NCBI RefSeq assembly: GCF_949987535.1 | Contig: NC_080071.1 | Span: 26,806,236 to 26,870,235 of the forward strand | Origin: Balaenoptera acutorostrata | Taxonomy: Eukaryota; Chordata; Mammalia; Artiodactyla; Balaenopteridae | DNA: 64,000 nucleotides | Direction: 5' to 3' | Shown here: in pieces, positions 1 to 10,829 of the stretch | How the letters are laid out: every line of letters starts with the position of its first letter | Position numbering within the stretch: the stretch's first letter is position 1 | Position numbers and translations under genes: made by a program | The notes under the pieces: model-generated | Seen by the model: the letters and a program-made list of their open reading frames with translations, nothing else | The model's database searches: none | Told to the model about the DNA's origin: nothing

Positions 1-1124
1 AATGAGGAACAGGCGCAGAGAAGCAAAGTAATCTTCACTGAAGTGTCTATTGACAAACACAAATTGTTGCTCTGAGGCAAAACATTTTCCACACAGTCTG
101 TTCTTGACGGATTTTTCCTACTGTTGTTGACATTTTTTATCTTGAATCTTACTATTGTGTGATTTGATATTAAAGATCTAAGCTGTATATAAATAACTAC
201 AGAAAAATTGATTTGTATACCTCAGTTCTGTTTTCCAGGCTCACATATCTGTATGCTATGATACTAACATAAGCTGCTGAAACTATATGAAACCAATAAA
301 TGAAATGAATACAAAACTAATAATTGTTAATGAATCAGAATCTAAGAAAAGTGGCACAGTAAATATTTGGGATATGCTGTGGCATTATTGCGGCAAAGAC
401 AAAGTATTTTTTCCATTAGTCATTTAGCTCGTGAATTCTCGTCTTGCCTGATTTTCCAGAACAGAAGACAGTTTGTTGAATTGTATTGGTCTATAGCCTG
501 TTAGTATCAATAGCCTCTCTCTCTGTAGGGATTTTTATAATTATGTTACAGACAAAATCGATTAGTTCTGGTCTATTCCCATGGAAAGAAAATTATGTCA
601 GAGGCTGTAAGTTTGCCATCTTCAAGGATGGAAAGTTGCTCTGTGTCATGCAACTTGAGAGATCAGGGGAAAAAAACCCATCCAAATGTATTTTCATGTT
701 CTTGATGACAAGGGAGGGAGTTGTCAGGGAAAGACTGGGTCCATTACTAAGGAAAGGTTGCTGTCTGTGTTTTCTTGGTATCAACAAGAGACTATTATAG
801 GAAGAGTATAATCTAGAAGACAAAGTGGACCAATTAACTACTGTCCTACTAAAGAAAGTTATTAATTTTTTCCAAAGGAATTTTCATTTAGGGCTAATGA
901 TTGTCTAGTATTTGCTATATATCCTCAGGTAGCATGTGTGACCAAGAGCATATTTTATCAAAGGCATACACACAGCATTCAGCACATTATAATAATAACC
1001 ACTGGGCACTCGCCAAGGCAGAATAAAATGTTATTTTCCATGTTTTAAAAGAGTTTTGAAATAATACTTTGTTGGTGTGCCTACCTAACCAGGTGGCTTT
1101 GAGGATTAAATAATAATAATAGAT
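1..1124. other. AT-rich unique DNA, nothing recognised
   Basis: No repeat family, RNA gene or exon could be recognised here. The longest open frame (about 486-800, + strand, 104 codons) begins at a TTG, has no recognisable domain and is overlapped by an antisense frame of similar length, so it is most likely chance. Confidence 0.5.
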
Positions 1125-1335
1125 AAACCTCTGTTGAATGATTACTAAGTCTCAGACACTCTGTCATTTAATTTATGCACGCTAACTCATTTAATTGTCA
1201 TTTTAATCTTATGAGATTAGTACTATTATTATTATTCCCATTTTACAGATCAAAAAACCTAGGTGCAGGTAGGTTAGATAACTTGTCCAAGTTACAAAAG
1301 TAATAAGGAGTCAGGATTTGAACCCAGATAGTTTA
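1125..1335 (-). repeat. MIR SINE fossil
   Basis: Read on the + strand this matches the reverse complement of MIR. In order there is a degenerate element tail, the core segment around 'taactcatttaat', a run of 'attattattattcccattttacaga' character, and the tRNA-side end with 'atttgaacccaga'. It is strongly diverged, as expected for an ancient mammal-wide SINE. Boundaries are good to about 15 bp. Confidence 0.8.
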
Positions 1336-2149
1336 GGAAAAGCTGGGCCCCAAGCCTGCAAAATGAGAAGAATTTTAGTTCATGTTTTCAGAAATGGAAT
1401 TAGGATGAGTCAGCTACCTTATTAGGAGGTTATTATGTATAGAGCCCCGTGTTAGGAACGGGTGGTGCAGTCTAAGAAATATAGCAATATAGTCCTCACC
1501 TTTGTTTTAAAGTAGAATACAAAACAAGCAGGAATGAATTAATAAAACCACCATCTAATAGATACCTGCTCACACGTATGTTAAGCATTTTGGAATTATT
1601 TAAAGGTAAATTAAATGCTTAGGCTAGCTCCTTCTTCTGTGTAATGTACCTCTTGTTCTTAGTGTGATGTCAAGGAATTCAGTATTACTATTGGTTTGGA
1701 CAAACCTACTGAGAAAGTAACTGTAGTATGGATATCACTATGCCATGGCCAAATACAAATGAAATCTAGACTTTCTCTACCATTGTTCCTTTCCTGTTAG
1801 CTAAACACATGATTGTCCGTACACAGATATAATTATTGATTTACTAACTGTTTAATAAAAAAACTATTTTTGCCTTTCTCTACCTGGACTTAATGTCATG
1901 CCTCTGAAAAAAATAGCTGAGTGTGAAAGCACAAGTCATCTCTGTCTTCAGAACAACTTTTGTCTTGGAAATAATAATTATCTTCTAGGAGATGAAGTTC
2001 CCTGTGACTTTATCTTTATCAGACAGCTATAAGCTCAGAGAGACAACTGCTAAATAATAACAATAATTAAGCCAACATTGTAATAGATATATCAGCATCA
2101 TTGGTTTCATCAGCTCCTGAGTTTTTCTACTGTATGTTTGCAAACTGAA
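1336..2149. other. unique DNA, nothing recognised
   Basis: AT-rich sequence with no repeat, RNA or coding signal that I can support. Confidence 0.45.
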
Positions 2150-2545
2150 GCAAATTTTGTTTTCATCTCCCCATTGACCATTCCACTTTGACACCTCCTC
2201 CAAGCCCCTTGCCAATCATTGGTTAAGGATTAGGCATTTGGTCCAATTCTGGCTAATAAAAGATGAGGGGAAGTCTGCCAAGTGGGTGTTTGTAAAAGAT
2301 TTCTTCACTCAAAAGAAAGAGACTGAGGAGGAGACAGAATTCTCTGTCCCCTGGACCTTAGCATCAGGGTATGATACATGGCACTACTGCAGGCACTTAC
2401 AACCGGAATGGATGCCATTGTGAGGGCAAAGCTGACAGACTTCGGGTGGCAGATCACAGAGACAGATCTACCCCTGGGCTCTTGATAGATCACTCAGCTC
2501 TTGGACCCAAACAACCTCTGCACCGCTTGTTATGTTCGATAAACA
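2150..2545 (+). repeat. probable old interspersed repeat, LTR-like, family unresolved
   Basis: The stretch from 'ttggtccaattctggctaataaaag' through a purine-rich 'gagactgaggagg' to 'acctctgcaccgcttgttatg' has the feel of a diverged mammalian LTR or DNA-transposon relic seen at many loci. I cannot name the family from memory, and the boundaries are loose. Several short frames overlap it, but none looks like a conserved protein. Confidence 0.3.
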
Positions 2546-4139
2546 TCCTTCTTGACTTAGATAATTTTAGACAGATTTTTTAGTTAGTTGCAGCTGATAC
2601 ACCAAATAAATAAACACTCCTCAGTAGGTTCAAAAACCTGGCCAGTCCAGAAACCAGCTTATAATCAACTTCTGACCACATGTTTTGTTGTCCTTTATCC
2701 TATACAGAGAGGTGAACTATGGAACCAATTACCAAATAAATATAATAAAATTCAAGTAAATACAATCCTAGGTAATACACAGGATGAATGTCTCTTTTGA
2801 AAGAAAAATAAATAAAAAGCTGGGTTAGTTTCTCTTTCTTACATCAATAGCCTTTATCATCATTCCTCTCCCTGAGGTCATCTCTGCCATGTTTCTAAGT
2901 GTTTTTCTCTTTGGAGGAACAAACTAGCAAAGCGGCAGGAAATCACTCTTCTACCTTCTTTTTGTCCTGAAACTGCTACCGCTGTTAGCTAATAAAGATT
3001 TTAGTTTACCTTCCACAAACACAGATTTATACCCATTAGCAGTTTAGGTACCTTAGATAGTCACAGCACCTTTTTCTGGAAAAGCTCCAGGCCGCTTCTG
3101 GGAATTATCTCATTTGTTCTTACACTATTGTTACAAGAGATTCTGCGTTTTTATTCCAGTAAGCCACTCTACCGCAAATCCTTGACAGGTATCTCATCCC
3201 TGATGAATTCTGATGTGGCTTGACATCAGCTTTCTTGCTCCATGATCTGTGTAGAAAGAGAACACAGGTGAAGTGAGTCCAGCATCTTTGGCATTTGGAT
3301 TGATGTGGGTGCTCTGGTTCTAGGTCTGGGTTTTTGTATTTTGTTTACTTATAGTCCTAGATCAAGGAAGCAGGATTGACACAAAACAGGTTGTTTGACC
3401 TGTGTGAGAAGCATGCCCTTGTGTGCTCAAGGAAGGATGGAGCCTGGAACCACTCGCAGGATCCTAGGGTGGGCGTGGGGCTCACTATCCGTCGTTGGCA
3501 GCCCTGATTCAGTCACCCCTTCTGAAGCCAGGCTGGAGCTCTAGAGCATCTTCCTGTTCTTCACCTCCTACTTCCTTCCTTCTTCTCCCCTCTTTACTTC
3601 CCCTTTGTTTCTTTTCTTCAAATACCAGAAAGGTCGAAGAGGTAGACCAGTGGAGCATGTGGTCCACATGGATGTCGTGGGTTATTATTCCAGTTCCTTT
3701 TCAGCTCCTTTTCCTCTCCACCTAAAACCCCATTTGATTGGCTGACTAAGATAAGACCAATAAACTTTATTCAGTGGCTTCTAAGAATAAATTTTAGATA
3801 AGCAGGGGTGAAAAAACCAGCATGTTAAACCTAGGCATAATATCTGATGTCATATTCCTTCCAGCTATAACCATTAGCAATGGCTAAGCCCAGTTAAACC
3901 AGGATTTTTAAAAGGCCAATATATGTAATTTTTAAATCAGCAATCGATATTTTAAAAAATATTTCAGTTCACTTATACAAAGCTTACGAGTCAAACTGGT
4001 CTGAATCCTCACTAACAAATCTCCTTTTACAATTTACTATGACAAAAAACCATTAAATGTCACCTTTTAATTTAATACACAGTCTTTTACAATCTTTGTT
4101 TTCAGATGAGAACTCATTCCTAAGCTACCAATCTTTAAT
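2546..4139. other. unique DNA, nothing recognised
   Basis: Mixed AT-rich sequence with a slightly GC-richer patch near 3,420-3,720. An open frame there (about 3,495-3,725) is low complexity, rich in Ser, Leu and Pro, and has no recognisable domain. Confidence 0.4.
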
Positions 4140-4280
4140 CTGTCATCAGAGTGATCTTTCTAAAACATACATTTTACCCTTATTAAAATTTGTCAGTGAT
4201 TCTCAGTGACTTATCATCACTTTAGCAAGGTGTGCTGGTGCCTTTATGATCTGGCCTCTGCCTCTCCTCTCTTACCTTTC
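4140..4280 (+). repeat. L2 LINE fragment
   Basis: The segment contains 'cagagtgatctttctaaaac' followed by 'ttatgatctggcctctgcct', which are hallmarks of the L2 3' region in sense orientation. It is short and diverged and lies directly before a MIR copy. Confidence 0.6.
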
Positions 4281-4282
4281 AC

Positions 4283-4515
4283 TTGGTAACAACACAGACC
4301 TGGCTCTGCCACTTGCTGGCTGTTTGACATTGAACGTGTTACCTAACCAATCCAATTTTTAGTTTCCCATCTGTTAATGGAGATTATAATACACAGTGAA
4401 AGAGGGTTGTTGTTAGAATTAAATGATCTCACACACACACGTGTGTGCACATACACACATGCATGTAAAGTCACTTGTACAATAGCTGGTATAAAGTAGG
4501 TTTTCCATAAAAGCT
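4283..4515 (+). repeat. MIR SINE fossil with internal CA repeat
   Basis: Sense-orientation MIR: 'acctggctctgccacttgct' is followed by a degenerate splice-like core and the tail 'gtataaagtagg'. A short (CA)n/(GT)n microsatellite at about 4,429-4,449 sits in the 3' half and probably grew inside the element. Confidence 0.75.
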
Positions 4516-4517
4516 GG

Positions 4518-4590
4518 AGGTTTTAGTAGTAATAGAAGTAGCAATAATAGTAATAATAGTATTATAGCTATTATTACATTAATAATACCC
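4518..4590. repeat. TAA/TAG-rich low-complexity tract
   Basis: Imperfect trinucleotide runs (tagtaatag, aataatag, attattac) follow the MIR tail. This is a degenerate microsatellite. Confidence 0.6.
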
Positions 4591-4599
4591 ATCAGACAG

Positions 4600-5234
4600 A
4601 TCCGTGCATCAGAGCTTGAACCATTAAATTGTTAAATAAATTTATAGTCCTTAAATAAATGTTAGTTCCCTCTACTTTACAGCCACAGCTTAATAAATGC
4701 TACTTCTCTCCTTCACAGCACATAAATAACTGGGTTTTAAATACCTTGATCTCCAGCCTGACATATAATGAGTGTGACATTAAATAACCAAAATATCAAT
4801 TTATATATTCCAAAGTATTTGCAGTCTTTTCTCTGAGGACAAGGAGGGGGGTGAGGTAGGGAGGGCTGAATATCAAAGAGGAACTAAGAAATTAAGGAGG
4901 AACAGAAGAGTGGAGTTTGAGAAAGCGTGCCAGCTTGAGTTCTCTTTCTTTAACCTTCCCTTATGAAAATCACTGATTCACGGGTCAGAGAAAATATATC
5001 TCGTGGCCTGGGCTCCAAATGCGAGAGATTTTTTCAGTCTCAAGTACACATGGGAAATAGTGATTTCTGCATATGGCCTCATGCTCCAATTTAGGCCTCA
5101 TACTGTAAGTTGTATTATGTCCTAATAAGATCTCTATCTCACTCACCTTTCAAAGTAGACCATGGCTCGTAGATTAATCGTAAGATAAAATTGGACTACG
5201 TGAGTTAAGAGGAGAATGAGGACCCTTTAAATCA
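4600..5234. other. unique DNA, nothing recognised
   Basis: No repeat, RNA or coding signal that I can support. Confidence 0.4.
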
Positions 5235-5375
5235 ATTCTGAACTTCAGTGAGCATAAGAATCATTTGGACTACTTGTTAAAGTTGCAGATTTCTGGGTTC
5301 AACCTCTGGAGATTCTGAAAAAGTTGGTCTAGGGCAAGGCGCAGGGAACTACATTTTAATCTAGCTCCTTAAATG
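5235..5375 (+). repeat. MER5-like hAT MITE, diverged
   Basis: Follows the MER5A consensus order: 'gcataagaatcatttgga', then 'cttgttaaagttgcagattt', 'ctgggttcaacctctggaga' and 'ctacattttaatct'. Non-autonomous hAT (Charlie) relic, with terminal inverted repeats eroded. Confidence 0.65.
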
Positions 5376-7223
5376 AATTTGGTGGAGATGGCACATGGAT
5401 TGCAAGTAAAGAAGTTTGCCCTGAAGGAAAAGAGTAGAGATTACTATGAATGTGAGATGGTCACTTTATACAATCAAGGCTGGCATTTAGCTCTGTTGTT
5501 CCCAGTAGGTAAGAAAAAGTGGAAGCACACTGGATCACATGTATTTGATTTTATTTTAGGAAACAAAACCAAAAACAATTCTTAAAAGCTATGTATAAAA
5601 AGACATACTTTCACTGAGAACTAAACTGAGGGAAGTTTTGTTATCATAAGGGACACTAGGTAACATGCTTAGCAGATGTCTTAAATTTAATTTCACAGAA
5701 GACCCATACAAGGTTTAATCAAATAAGACTTCTACTGATGGCTAAAATTAGTTAAGCTCAGTGAATTCCATTAAGATGGTGATGAGATAAGATGATTCAG
5801 AAACTATACTTTCAGATTATTTAATACAAGTATTGGACCTGGAGATCCCCCTAAAATGGATAGCCTACCTTTGAAATTACCTTAATAGAATTTTAGCAGT
5901 TTGGAAATTAAGGGGAAGTTATTTATACCACAAATGAGGAAGTGCTTGTTCAAAGAGTGTAATAGAAGCTTTACTCTGAAAAGGGTAGGTGTCACCAGCT
6001 GAGGAACTTTGGACAAAGTTGCTTTAATTTAATTTTTGTTAACTCATTTCTATTTTTACTATTAATAATTGTAATACTAATGCCAACAAATGTATTTTGT
6101 AGAGATAAGTTTATTTATATTTCCTTTTGTGTTAGTTTATCCTAACAATTGATTTATCATTTAATATCTTTAAAGTCCAGTGTTCATTTAATTTTTGTCT
6201 TACTCCAGCTCCATTGTTTTTAACCATTATTTTGCCTCTTTAGTTTCTCCTTTAGCTATTTTTGGCCGCTTATGCCATTTTCTTTCCTTTCAATCCATTT
6301 TATCTTCCTTTATGCTGTCGTGATGTACCTGCTTCAGAATTTTCCAGATCAAAACCATTTCTGGCAGGCATTAGGCTGGAAAATTCTGGGACTCAGCTCT
6401 TTGTGCAAGGGCTGAAGCAAATCCAAAGCTGCTCACTGAGTAGTTCACAGATTTTGCCAGCAGGTCCCTGGCAGCGTTTCCCCATGGGGAAAGGGCAGCC
6501 TTCCATCTGGATGGGATCGCTGGTTGGCTCTCCAATGTCTGTAATAGCCCTATCCTACCAGCTGCTCATTTGGTTTTAAGTCTTGAGACTCTTATCAAGG
6601 AAATAACTTCACATGGTCAAATCACCAAGATATTGTGAAGTGAAAAACTGGAAATTTGTCTAGGAAACAAAACCATGCATCTACTTCTCTGTGTACTCCA
6701 GAGATTCTCCTGGAGCAAATTTGACCATTAGAAGACTAAATGGGGGTATAGGTTAGGTTAACTTAATACCTGGGATTTCCTTCTTTGAGTTGTATTAAAT
6801 TCATTTCTGCCTTACTCTAAAAATGTTGAGCCCAGGAGGCTCAGAGCTAAATGTACATTCTAAACCAGTAACTTCATTAATGCACAGTCTTTAACAGGTT
6901 TAATATCTACACTTTCTCCATTTTCCTTGTCTTCAACTGCCTAGTGCATGTGGATTTTGAAAAAATAATATACCACTTTACTTCACTTTTTTATAAAGAG
7001 ATGGAATATAATAAATGAAAGTTAAATTTCTCTAAATACATGATTTAAAAGATTTATTTGTTCTTAATCATGAGTCTATGCTTCTTATAAACAAATCATT
7101 TTTCTCAAGGACTATACTTAATTTTACCATGAAAATAAATGTTAAACACTGAGCTTGGAAGCTCAGTATCCCAAAATTGAAAAGGATCTTTCAGGCCATC
7201 TAGTTTTCACCATTAGAGTTTAC
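5376..7223. other. unique DNA, nothing recognised
   Basis: AT-rich DNA. A 105-codon open frame at about 6,262-6,579 has no recognisable family or conserved motif and is probably chance. Confidence 0.4.
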
Positions 7224-7412
7224 AGCAGTGGTCCTCAAAATTTAGCATCAGAATCACCTGTAGGGCTTTTATTAAAACACAGCTTGCCAGGCCCCACCCC
7301 AGAGGTGCTGATTCTGTAGATATGGGTGAAGCCCCAAATTCTGCGTTTCTAGTAAGTGCACAGAGGATGCTGATGATGCTGGCCCAGGAATCACATTTTG
7401 ACAACGACTGGC
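7224..7412 (+). repeat. MER5A hAT MITE
   Basis: A nearly complete copy. It begins 'cagcagtggtcctcaaaatt', carries 'catcagaatcacctgtaggg' and 'aggccccaccccagaggtgc', and ends near 'cattttgacaacgactgg', which is the inverted-repeat complement of the start. Non-autonomous Charlie-derived element. Confidence 0.85.
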
Positions 7413-7427
7413 TTGTAGACTCCAGAA

Positions 7428-7457
7428 GTGCTTTTTTGTTTGTTTGTTTGTTTGTTT
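7428..7457 (+). repeat. (TTTG)n microsatellite
   Basis: Five TTTG-type units in a row following the MER5A copy. Confidence 0.85.
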
Positions 7458-7619
7458 TGAAGTTAGAAACATATGTACCAGTCATACTGCTCTCATTTTT
7501 ATGATTTCTCAACGATGACAGTCATAGCTTCTTCAGTCTCATTTGTTCATTTGTTTAATGTCCTGTGGTGTAATTCTTCTGAACCTGGAACCTTGAAATG
7601 ATTCATGGCAGTATTTCAC

Positions 7620-8275
7620 AGAAGCCTGCAATAGCTTCCTAACCATCTCCCTGCTTCCAGCCTGATTCCCACATAGCCTATTTTCACCCAGCAGTCAGAG
7701 TGATTTGGGAAAAGCAGAAAGCAAATAAGTTATTCCTCTGTGCAGGAGCCTATAGGAGCCACCCAGAGAAAAGGCCAAACTCCTTACAGTTGCCTCTCAG
7801 ACCTTATGATATGGCGTTCCAGTTACCTAGCTGAACTCATCTTGTGCTCTCCTCCTTTCTCACTCCTCCCTAGCGATATTGGCTTCTGGCTGTCCTCTGC
7901 ACCTACCAAACACACATATACTGTTCCTTCTCCCCCATGAGTGTTCTTTCCTCTAGTTGGCCTAACTTCCTCATTTCTTCAAGTCTTGGTCAAAAGTTTA
8001 CCTTTTCAGAGAGACCTACTGTGCTTCCCCTCCAGCTGCTTATCCCACTTTATTGTTTCCAAAGCACTTATCACCTTATTATGTACTATGTAATTTACTT
8101 ACTTATAATGTTTATTGGTCATTTTCTATTTCTCCTAGGTAGAACATAAGACTTACAGGGGCTGGAATATTTGCCTTTTTTGGTCCATTTTGTTCACCAG
8201 TGAATCCCAAGTGCTTAGAACAGTGCATAGCCCATACTGGGTGCTCAACAGACATTTTCTGAATAAATGAATTAT
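7620..8275 (+). repeat. L2 LINE 3' end
   Basis: A long sense-strand L2 fragment. It contains 'ggccaaactccttacagttg', then 'cagagagacctactgtgctt', 'aaagcacttatcaccttatt', and the terminal part 'agtgcttagaacagtgcata' and 'tgctcaacagacattttctg' followed by 'aataaatgaat', which is the L2 terminal region. No intact coding frame remains. Confidence 0.85.
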
Positions 8276-8374
8276 TTAATTTTAGTTTCTCAAAAAGATT
8301 TAAACTTTTTACTTAGACTTACTATTTAGAAGTTCAGCCTACAAGTACTCTTTAGAAAGTCTTGTATTCTATTT

Positions 8375-8520
8375 AAGGCAGCATATTTTATAACAGCAAA
8401 GTCTGGGAAAAAACTGAAATATCTACTAATAGGGGATTGGTTAGGTAAATAAAGTAACTCAGTTTTGTATCATACAGCCATGAAGATGATAACACATAAA
8501 AGAACAACAAAAGCTAAATT
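8375..8520 (+). repeat. old L1 ORF2 3' fragment
   Basis: 'ttataacagcaaagtctggg' and 'aggggattggttaggtaaat' followed by 'catacagccatgaagatga' match the C-terminal part of L1 ORF2 in sense orientation. Strongly diverged; boundaries approximate. Confidence 0.6.
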
Positions 8521-8714
8521 CTCTATAGGCACAATATTTCTGAATTATGTATTCCTATTTAATCTAGACCAAAATACATACATTCAGGTTGTGTTTACCT
8601 CAAAGATAATTGACTAAGTAAGTTAAGTTTACCAGACTCTCTTTAAAACAAAGCAAATTGAAGACTGAATGTTTTACTCAAAGAATTTCCCATTTCAAAA
8701 TATCTTAGAGAAGT

Positions 8715-8915
8715 AATAGTGGTGATAATAGAGAACACTGACTAAGCACTTGCTCTGTGCCAGGCACTGACTAGCTCATTTTATCTTCACAATAACCCTA
8801 TGAGATAATGGTGATTATTGTCCTCATTTTGTAGGTAAGGAAATAATAGGGTTCAGAGAGGATAAGTAACATGTCCAAGGTCACATGGCTAGTAAATCAT
8901 GCCACCAAATCCAGT
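8715..8915 (-). repeat. MIR SINE fossil
   Basis: Reverse-complement MIR: 'cactgactaagcacttgctc', 'gtgccaggcactga', 'cacaataaccctatgagata', then 'aagtaacatgtccaaggtca' and 'catggctagtaaatc'. Core and tRNA-proximal parts are well preserved. Confidence 0.85.
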
Positions 8916-8974
8916 GTCTTTTTTTCTTTAGAAAAAGTAATAATCAGAGACTCTCTCTAAAAAATATTTTACTA

Positions 8975-9100
8975 ATCTGCTTCTCCAGCTTCATCTTACA
9001 TGTATGCTCCTCCGTAGTCAAACGGATCTAGTTGCCATTCCCTGAAAGCCCCCAGTCTCTGGCCTCTGGCTTTTAAAAACATTCCCTCTGCCTGAAATAT
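8975..9100 (+). repeat. L2-like fragment, left half, split by an L1
   Basis: 'tctgcctgaaatatcattca' resembles the L2 3' region. A matching continuation ('tcctacctatactccaaggc') resumes after the L1 at about 10,102, so one older element was split by the L1 insertion. Confidence 0.5.
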
Positions 9101-10101
9101 CATTCACCTCCAAAGAAGACATACAGATGGCCAACAAACACATGAAAAGATGCTCAACATCACCAATTATTAGAGAAATGAAGATCAAAACTACACTGAG
9201 GTATCACCTCACACCAGTCAGAATGGCCATCATGAAAAAATCTACAAACAATAAATGCTGGAGAGGGTGTGGAGAAAAGGGAACCCTCTTGCACTGTTGG
9301 TGGGAATGTAAATTGATACAACCACTATGGAGAACAGTATGGAGGGTCCTTAAACAACTAAAAATAGAACTACCATATGACCCATCAATTCCACTACTGG
9401 GCACATACCCTGAGAAAACCATAATTCAAAAAGACACATGCACTCCAATGTTCATCGCAGCACTATTTATGGGTTGGCCAAAATGTTCATTTGGGTTTTT
9501 CCGTAAGATGTTAAGGAAAAACCCGAACAAACTTTTTGGCCAACCCAATGCAATAGTCAGGACATGGAAGCAACCTAAATGTCCATCAACAGATGAATGG
9601 ATAAAGAAGATGTGTTACATATATACAATGGAATATTGCTCAGCTGTAAAAAGGAACAAAATTGTATCATTGGCAGAGACGTGGATGGACCTAGAGACTG
9701 TCTTACAGAGTGAAATAAGTCAGAAAGAGAAAAACAAATATCACATATTAATGCATATATGTGGAATCCAGGAAAATGGTAAAGATGATCTTATTTGCAA
9801 AGCAGAAATAGAGACACAGACATAGACAACAAATGTATGGATACCAAGGGGGAAGGGGGTGGGTGGGATGAATTGGGAGACTGGGATTGACATATATACA
9901 CTACCATGTATAAAGTAGATAGCTATTGAGAACCTACTGTATAGCACAGGGAACTCTACTCAGTGCTCTATGGTGACTTAAACGGGAAGGAAATCCAGAA
10001 CAGAGGGGATATATGTATATGTATGGCTGATTCACTTTGCTGTACAGCAGAAACTGACACAGCAGTGTACAGCAACTATACTCCAATTAAAAAAAAAAAA
10101 A
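9101..10101 (+). repeat. 5'-truncated L1 (ORF2 C-terminus, 3' UTR, poly-A)
   Basis: The sense strand encodes the C-terminal end of L1 ORF2p: the [20 protein letters not shown] segment, then the [12 protein letters not shown] and YTMEY motifs. A typical L1 3' UTR and an A-run at 10,089-10,101 follow. ORF2 is open from about 9,127 to 9,825 (232 codons) even though a mariner MITE lies inside it. The element is truncated at its 5' end upstream of this part, so no reverse transcriptase domain remains. It interrupts an L2-like element. Dead retrotransposon fragment. Confidence 0.9.
9470..9548 (+). mobile_element. mariner-type MITE (79 bp, near-perfect palindrome) inside L1 ORF2
   Basis: The two halves are almost exact inverted repeats: 'tgggttggccaaaatgttc' at the left, and the complement of 'gaacaaactttttggccaac' at the right. 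It sits after a TA (9,468-9,469), with TG at 9,549-9,550 as the probable mutated second TA. Removing 81 bp (9,470-9,550) restores the usual L1 ORF2 text 'cactatttacaatag'. Its form is the same as human MADE1: TIRs only, no transposase. Similar elements are abundant in cetartiodactyls. Orientation is arbitrary because the unit is palindromic. Confidence 0.88.
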
Positions 10102-10345
10102 TCCTACCTATACTCCAAGGCTCATCATACCCAAATTCTGAGTCAGAAGTGATTTTGCCTTCCTCTGAACTCCAACAACATGCACATATTGCTTTAAAAA
10201 TTCATATAATAATTATAATATTCTGGCTTCTGCTTTTATTAAGGATGTGTCTTATTGCTTCTACATTTTAAATTCCTTGAGGATAAGGATTTTATTGCTT
10301 ACCTACCATAGTAAGCAGGACATTATTAGATATCTGTTGAATATA
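10102..10345 (+). repeat. L2-like fragment, right half
   Basis: 'tcctacctatactccaaggc' continues the element at 8,975-9,100, and 'aaattccttgaggataagga' is typical of the L2/MIR 3' region. Very diverged. Confidence 0.5.
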
Positions 10346-10366
10346 ATTACCTAAAACAAATTCTGC

Positions 10367-10470
10367 AAATACCCTGTCCAATGTGGTAGCCCTGGTCACA
10401 TGTAAGAATTGAGCACTAAAAATGTCGCTAGTGCCAAATCAGAAATAATATTTTGGGTATATTGGCTTAA
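10367..10470 (+). repeat. hAT-like MITE fragment ('GTCCAATNTGGTAGCC' family)
   Basis: 'ctgtccaatgtggtagccct' and 'gaattgagcactaaaaatgt' resemble one arm of a common palindromic mammalian DNA transposon. Only one arm is visible, and the following SINE ends the match. Family name not certain. Confidence 0.45.
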
Positions 10471-10483
10471 AAAAAAGCATTAG

Positions 10484-10813
10484 TGGGCTTCCCCAGTGGC
10501 GCAATGGTTAAGAATCCGCCTGCCAATGCAGGGGTCACGGGTTCGAGCCCTGATCTGGGAAGATCCCACATGCCGTGGAGCAACTAAGCCCGTGCGCCAC
10601 AAGTACTGAGCCTGCGCTGTGGAGCCCGCGAGCCACAACTACTGAAGCTCGCGCGCCTAGAGCCCGTGCTCCGCAACAAGAGAAGCCACTGCAATGAGAA
10701 GCCCACGCACTGCAATGAAGAGTAGCCCCCGCTCGCTGCAAAAAAAAGAAAGCCTGTGCGCAGCAACGAAGACCTAACACAGCCAAAAATAAATAAATAA
10801 ATAAATTTATTTG
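10484..10813 (+). repeat. CHR-1-type tRNA-derived SINE
   Basis: Starts 'gggcttccccagtggcgcaa' with an A-box-like 'tggcgcaatggtt' and a B box in 'gggttcgagccc'. A longer body with repeated 'gagccacaactactg'-type units and an (AAAT)n tail follow. It is flanked by a perfect 14-bp target-site duplication AAAAAAAGCATTAG (10,470-10,483 and 10,814-10,827). The longer body and eroded CpGs fit an older CHR-1 copy. Transcribed by RNA polymerase III when active; mobilised by L1. Confidence 0.9.
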
Positions 10814-10829
10814 AAAAAAAGCATTAGGA

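Noticed and set aside
486..800. 104-codon open frame on the + strand
   Set aside because: Begins at TTG, no recognisable domain, and an antisense frame overlaps it. Expected by chance in AT-rich DNA.
9127..9825. 232-codon open frame that could be called a gene
   Set aside because: It is the C-terminal part of L1 ORF2 with a mariner MITE inside; it lacks the reverse transcriptase core and any host promoter.
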